64,000 nt of DNA from Brevundimonas sp. MF30-B. GTDB lineage: Bacteria > Pseudomonadota > Alphaproteobacteria > Caulobacterales > Caulobacteraceae. Numbering within the stretch: position 1 is the first letter of the stretch; every line of letters begins with the position of its first letter. Shown here one piece after another: positions 63,201 to 64,000 of this stretch. The stretch lies in contig NZ_CP038440.1 in NCBI RefSeq assembly GCF_004683885.1, positions 964,001 through 1,028,000 of the forward strand, in the 5' to 3' direction. The translations under genes were made by a program, and so were the position numbers. The notes below the pieces were generated by a model, which did not search any database, had not been told where the DNA came from, and saw only the letters and a list, made by a program, of their open reading frames with translations.

Positions 63201-64000
63201 ACGACCAGGCCCCGACAGCGGGGACGACCGCCTACGCCAACGACGGGCTCAACCGGGTCACGGCGGTCGACGGCGCGGGCGTGACCTACGACACCCTGGG
63301 CAACCTGACCGCCGCGCCGGGGACGCCGGCCTACGGCTACGACACGATCAGCCGGCTGACCTCGGCGGGGAGTTCCAGCATGGCCTACGACCCGGCCGGC
63401 CGGCTGGCCCAGACGACGGGCGCGGCCACGACCCGCTTCCTCTACGACGGGCTGCAGCTGATCGGGGAGTATGACGCCGCCGGAACCCTGGTGCGCCGCC
63501 ATGTGCCCGGGGCGGGGCTGGACGGGGTGATCGCCTCCTACGAGGGTACGACCTTCGACCGGCGCTGGCTGCTCGCCGACGAGCGCGGCTCGGTCCTCAC
63601 CCTCAGCAACAACGCCGGGGCCGTCACCGCGCTGAACACCTACGACGAGTACGGCGTGCCGAGGCCGAACAACGCGGGGACGTTCCAGTACACGGGGCAG
63701 GTGTGGCTGCCGGAGGCGCAGCTGTACCACTACCGGGCGCGGGCCTACCTGCCGGGGCTGGGGCGCTTTGCCCAGGCCGACCCGCTGGGCTACGCGGCCG
63801 GGGCCAACCTCTACGCCTACGTCGGGGCCGACCCGATGAACTGGATCGACCCGCTGGGGCTGATGCAGGAGCAGGACGCCTGGTGGGTGGATGACGTCTG
63901 GGTATTCGCGGATCGTATTCGCACGGGTCCTCCGGGCGGGGGCGACATCGTTGGGGGGTGTGGCCCGCAATGGGTGGCACAGGTGTCCACGGATAGCGTC
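60296..64000 (+). CDS. Secreted RHS/YD-repeat protein, 3' partial
   Basis: The frame is open from the ATG at 60296 (strong GGGGAAGGGGG Shine-Dalgarno) to the window end, 1235 codons without a stop. A signal peptide ends ALA-Q at about residue 34. Residues 40-380 form an N-terminal region with aromatic-rich strands and no repeats. Residues about 385-1060 contain some 18 YD repeats (forms such as YDARGNR, YDPAGRV, YDALGRV). The RHS core follows, with LADERGS, YDEYG, QYTGQVWLPEAQLYHYRAR and ending in DPLGL (1185-1189). The last 46 visible residues start a unique C-terminal region, the place of the toxin in polymorphic toxins. Sec export argues against T6SS delivery. Its neighbours are a tRNA and a mini-YD gene. 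Confidence 0.92.
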   Translation, partial: MNHNHKRGARRVHGRDVSVLALILAGALSSPALAQVQPIPPEFYQLDGRGVDLARGTFNYSTTEVVIGQPGAGGLAYGRSYLRLGSTWRNNLLGNLTISGSVYTVAIGASAQVFISSGPAFNPVIRDGATLSRSGDIFTYTTADGVQARFRFYSPTTYPTNRYGGYPMIDLRHPNGELRTYDYEETPYCTVWWEWGECAAFGAAMRLTSVVNNYGYAINFDYASNDPDIEGVEQWLDLRTVQGRNLAYPAIWGPSVTYDNGFRPTVVTDQDSRETHYAYNSWGSLSGVRLPGDAADTVSVTYDTSVGRVSGVTDASGSWSYASTVADGLRTMIATGPMGQQITAVSDEQTHRLRSVTDALGREASYQYDTGGRTTRVTRPEGDATVWTYDARGNRLTETRQPTPGSAEAPVTTTWTYPEVCANPVTCNQPTAMTDARGHVTDYTYDPAHGGMTSVTGPAPTIGAVRPQTRIAYAAQTGSGFSAPGGAITLPVSVSACATLASCAGTADEVRRTIAYAGAGGANNLLPTSTSTGAGDGSLTATTSQTYTPFGDVARVDGPLTGTEDSVHYRYDTARRSVGVIGPDPDGAGPLPRRASRITYDPAGRVVLQEVGTVVGLSEPDWAAFVSLQQTAVVHDPVGRPTHQRVQAGGQTFALTQLGYDAAGRVECATTRMDPAAFAAPPADACALGPVGAFGPDRILRTAYDAVGRPVSTTSGHGTADPITESVAYTANSQVASLTDGRGNVSVMEYDGLGRLSLQRYPNPTGGGTSTTDYEQYGYDAAGNLVTMRDRAGQTTTAAYDALGRVTQVAYPGATPDVATTYDLLGRPLTVSTPGQTLTQGWDALGRLVTETGPLGTMASQYDLAGRRTRLTWPDGFFAAYDYNLAGELTGVRENGTDWPLAAFAYDALGRRIGQTNANGSIATWAYDGAGRLASLGHALVDAPYNVTLGFSYNPAGQIVARSVSNPAYDQAPTAGTTAYANDGLNRVTAVDGAGVTYDTLGNLTAAPGTPAYGYDTISRLTSAGSSSMAYDPAGRLAQTTGAATTRFLYDGLQLIGEYDAAGTLVRRHVPGAGLDGVIASYEGTTFDRRWLLADERGSVLTLSNNAGAVTALNTYDEYGVPRPNNAGTFQYTGQVWLPEAQLYHYRARAYLPGLGRFAQADPLGYAAGANLYAYVGADPMNWIDPLGLMQEQDAWWVDDVWVFADRIRTGPPGGGDIVGGCGPQWVAQVSTDSV
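61450..63480 (+). repeat. YD-repeat region of the RHS protein
   Basis: About 18 degenerate repeats, each near 20-40 codons, centred on Y-D-x2-G-R or close variants. The core domain begins directly after. Individual units differ enough that slippage at the DNA level is unlikely. Confidence 0.8.

Noticed and set aside
60452..63970. Open frame of 1172 codons on the minus strand
   Set aside because: It is antisense to the RHS gene, whose plus frame has a signal peptide, YD repeats and a core motif. The minus translation is repetitive Arg/Gly/Val without any domain, as expected from GC-rich coding DNA.

Overview
The window is very GC-rich, densely coding chromosomal DNA from an alphaproteobacterium, most likely a member of the Caulobacteraceae close to Brevundimonas. 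Supporting signs are the gene orders dnaK-dnaJ-dapB-alaS and tsaE-amgK-murU-addB-addA, the alphaproteobacterial type of HisRS, CtrA-like boxes (TTAA-N7-TTAA), alphaproteobacterial heat-shock promoters, an EipA (DUF1134) protein, a UDP-sulfoquinovose synthase (sulfolipid is a known Brevundimonas lipid) and many secreted S9 peptidases. The genus is an inference from gene content, not from a marker comparison.

Layout. 1-8.4 kb: end of coaBC, then dut, dnaK, dnaJ, dapB and alaS. dnaK and dnaJ each have a sigma-32-like promoter of identical design, with a terminator between them. 8.4-16.3 kb: a secreted protein with twelve exact-length V-x-V heptads, an SDHAF4-like protein, htpX, two tandem S9A prolyl oligopeptidases and a potassium channel ending in a zinc ribbon. 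16.3-25.8 kb: dapF, malic enzyme, AmpG permease, an orphan hybrid histidine kinase, sqdB with an SDR partner, and eipA. 25.8-33.6 kb: a 359-base gap with a terminator-like hairpin, a DegP-like protease, a TadE/TadG pair next to a CtrA-like box, a PAP2 phosphatase, and nrdA behind a DnaA box, a 14-codon leader ORF and an NrdR box. 33.6-45 kb: ggt and a six-gene minus-strand operon joined by start/stop overlaps (acyltransferase-tsaE-amgK-murU-addB-addA). 45-54.4 kb: two tandem S9 peptidases of the DPP/acylaminoacyl type, an AsmA-family protein, an esterase and a DUF885 protein. 54.4-59.3 kb: hisS, a coupled hbd-unknown-DUF418 operon and yggT. 59.4-64 kb: tRNA-Ala(CGC), then a different-looking region with a small unknown ORF, a 135-residue secreted single-YD-unit protein, and the first 1235 codons of a large secreted RHS/YD-repeat protein that runs off the window.

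How the genes fit together. Cell-wall synthesis and recycling recur: DapB and DapF make meso-diaminopimelate, AmpG imports anhydromuropeptides, and AmgK/MurU return MurNAc to UDP-MurNAc. DNA supply and repair are represented by dut, nrdA and addAB, proteostasis by dnaK, dnaJ, htpX and degP. Four S9 peptidases, a gamma-glutamyltransferase, a DUF885 protein and an esterase form an exported hydrolase set typical of oligotrophic peptide scavengers. The most unusual items are the V-x-V heptad protein, the RHS/mini-YD pair beside the tRNA, and the layered nrdA upstream region. No CRISPR array, insertion sequence, integrase or rRNA was seen.
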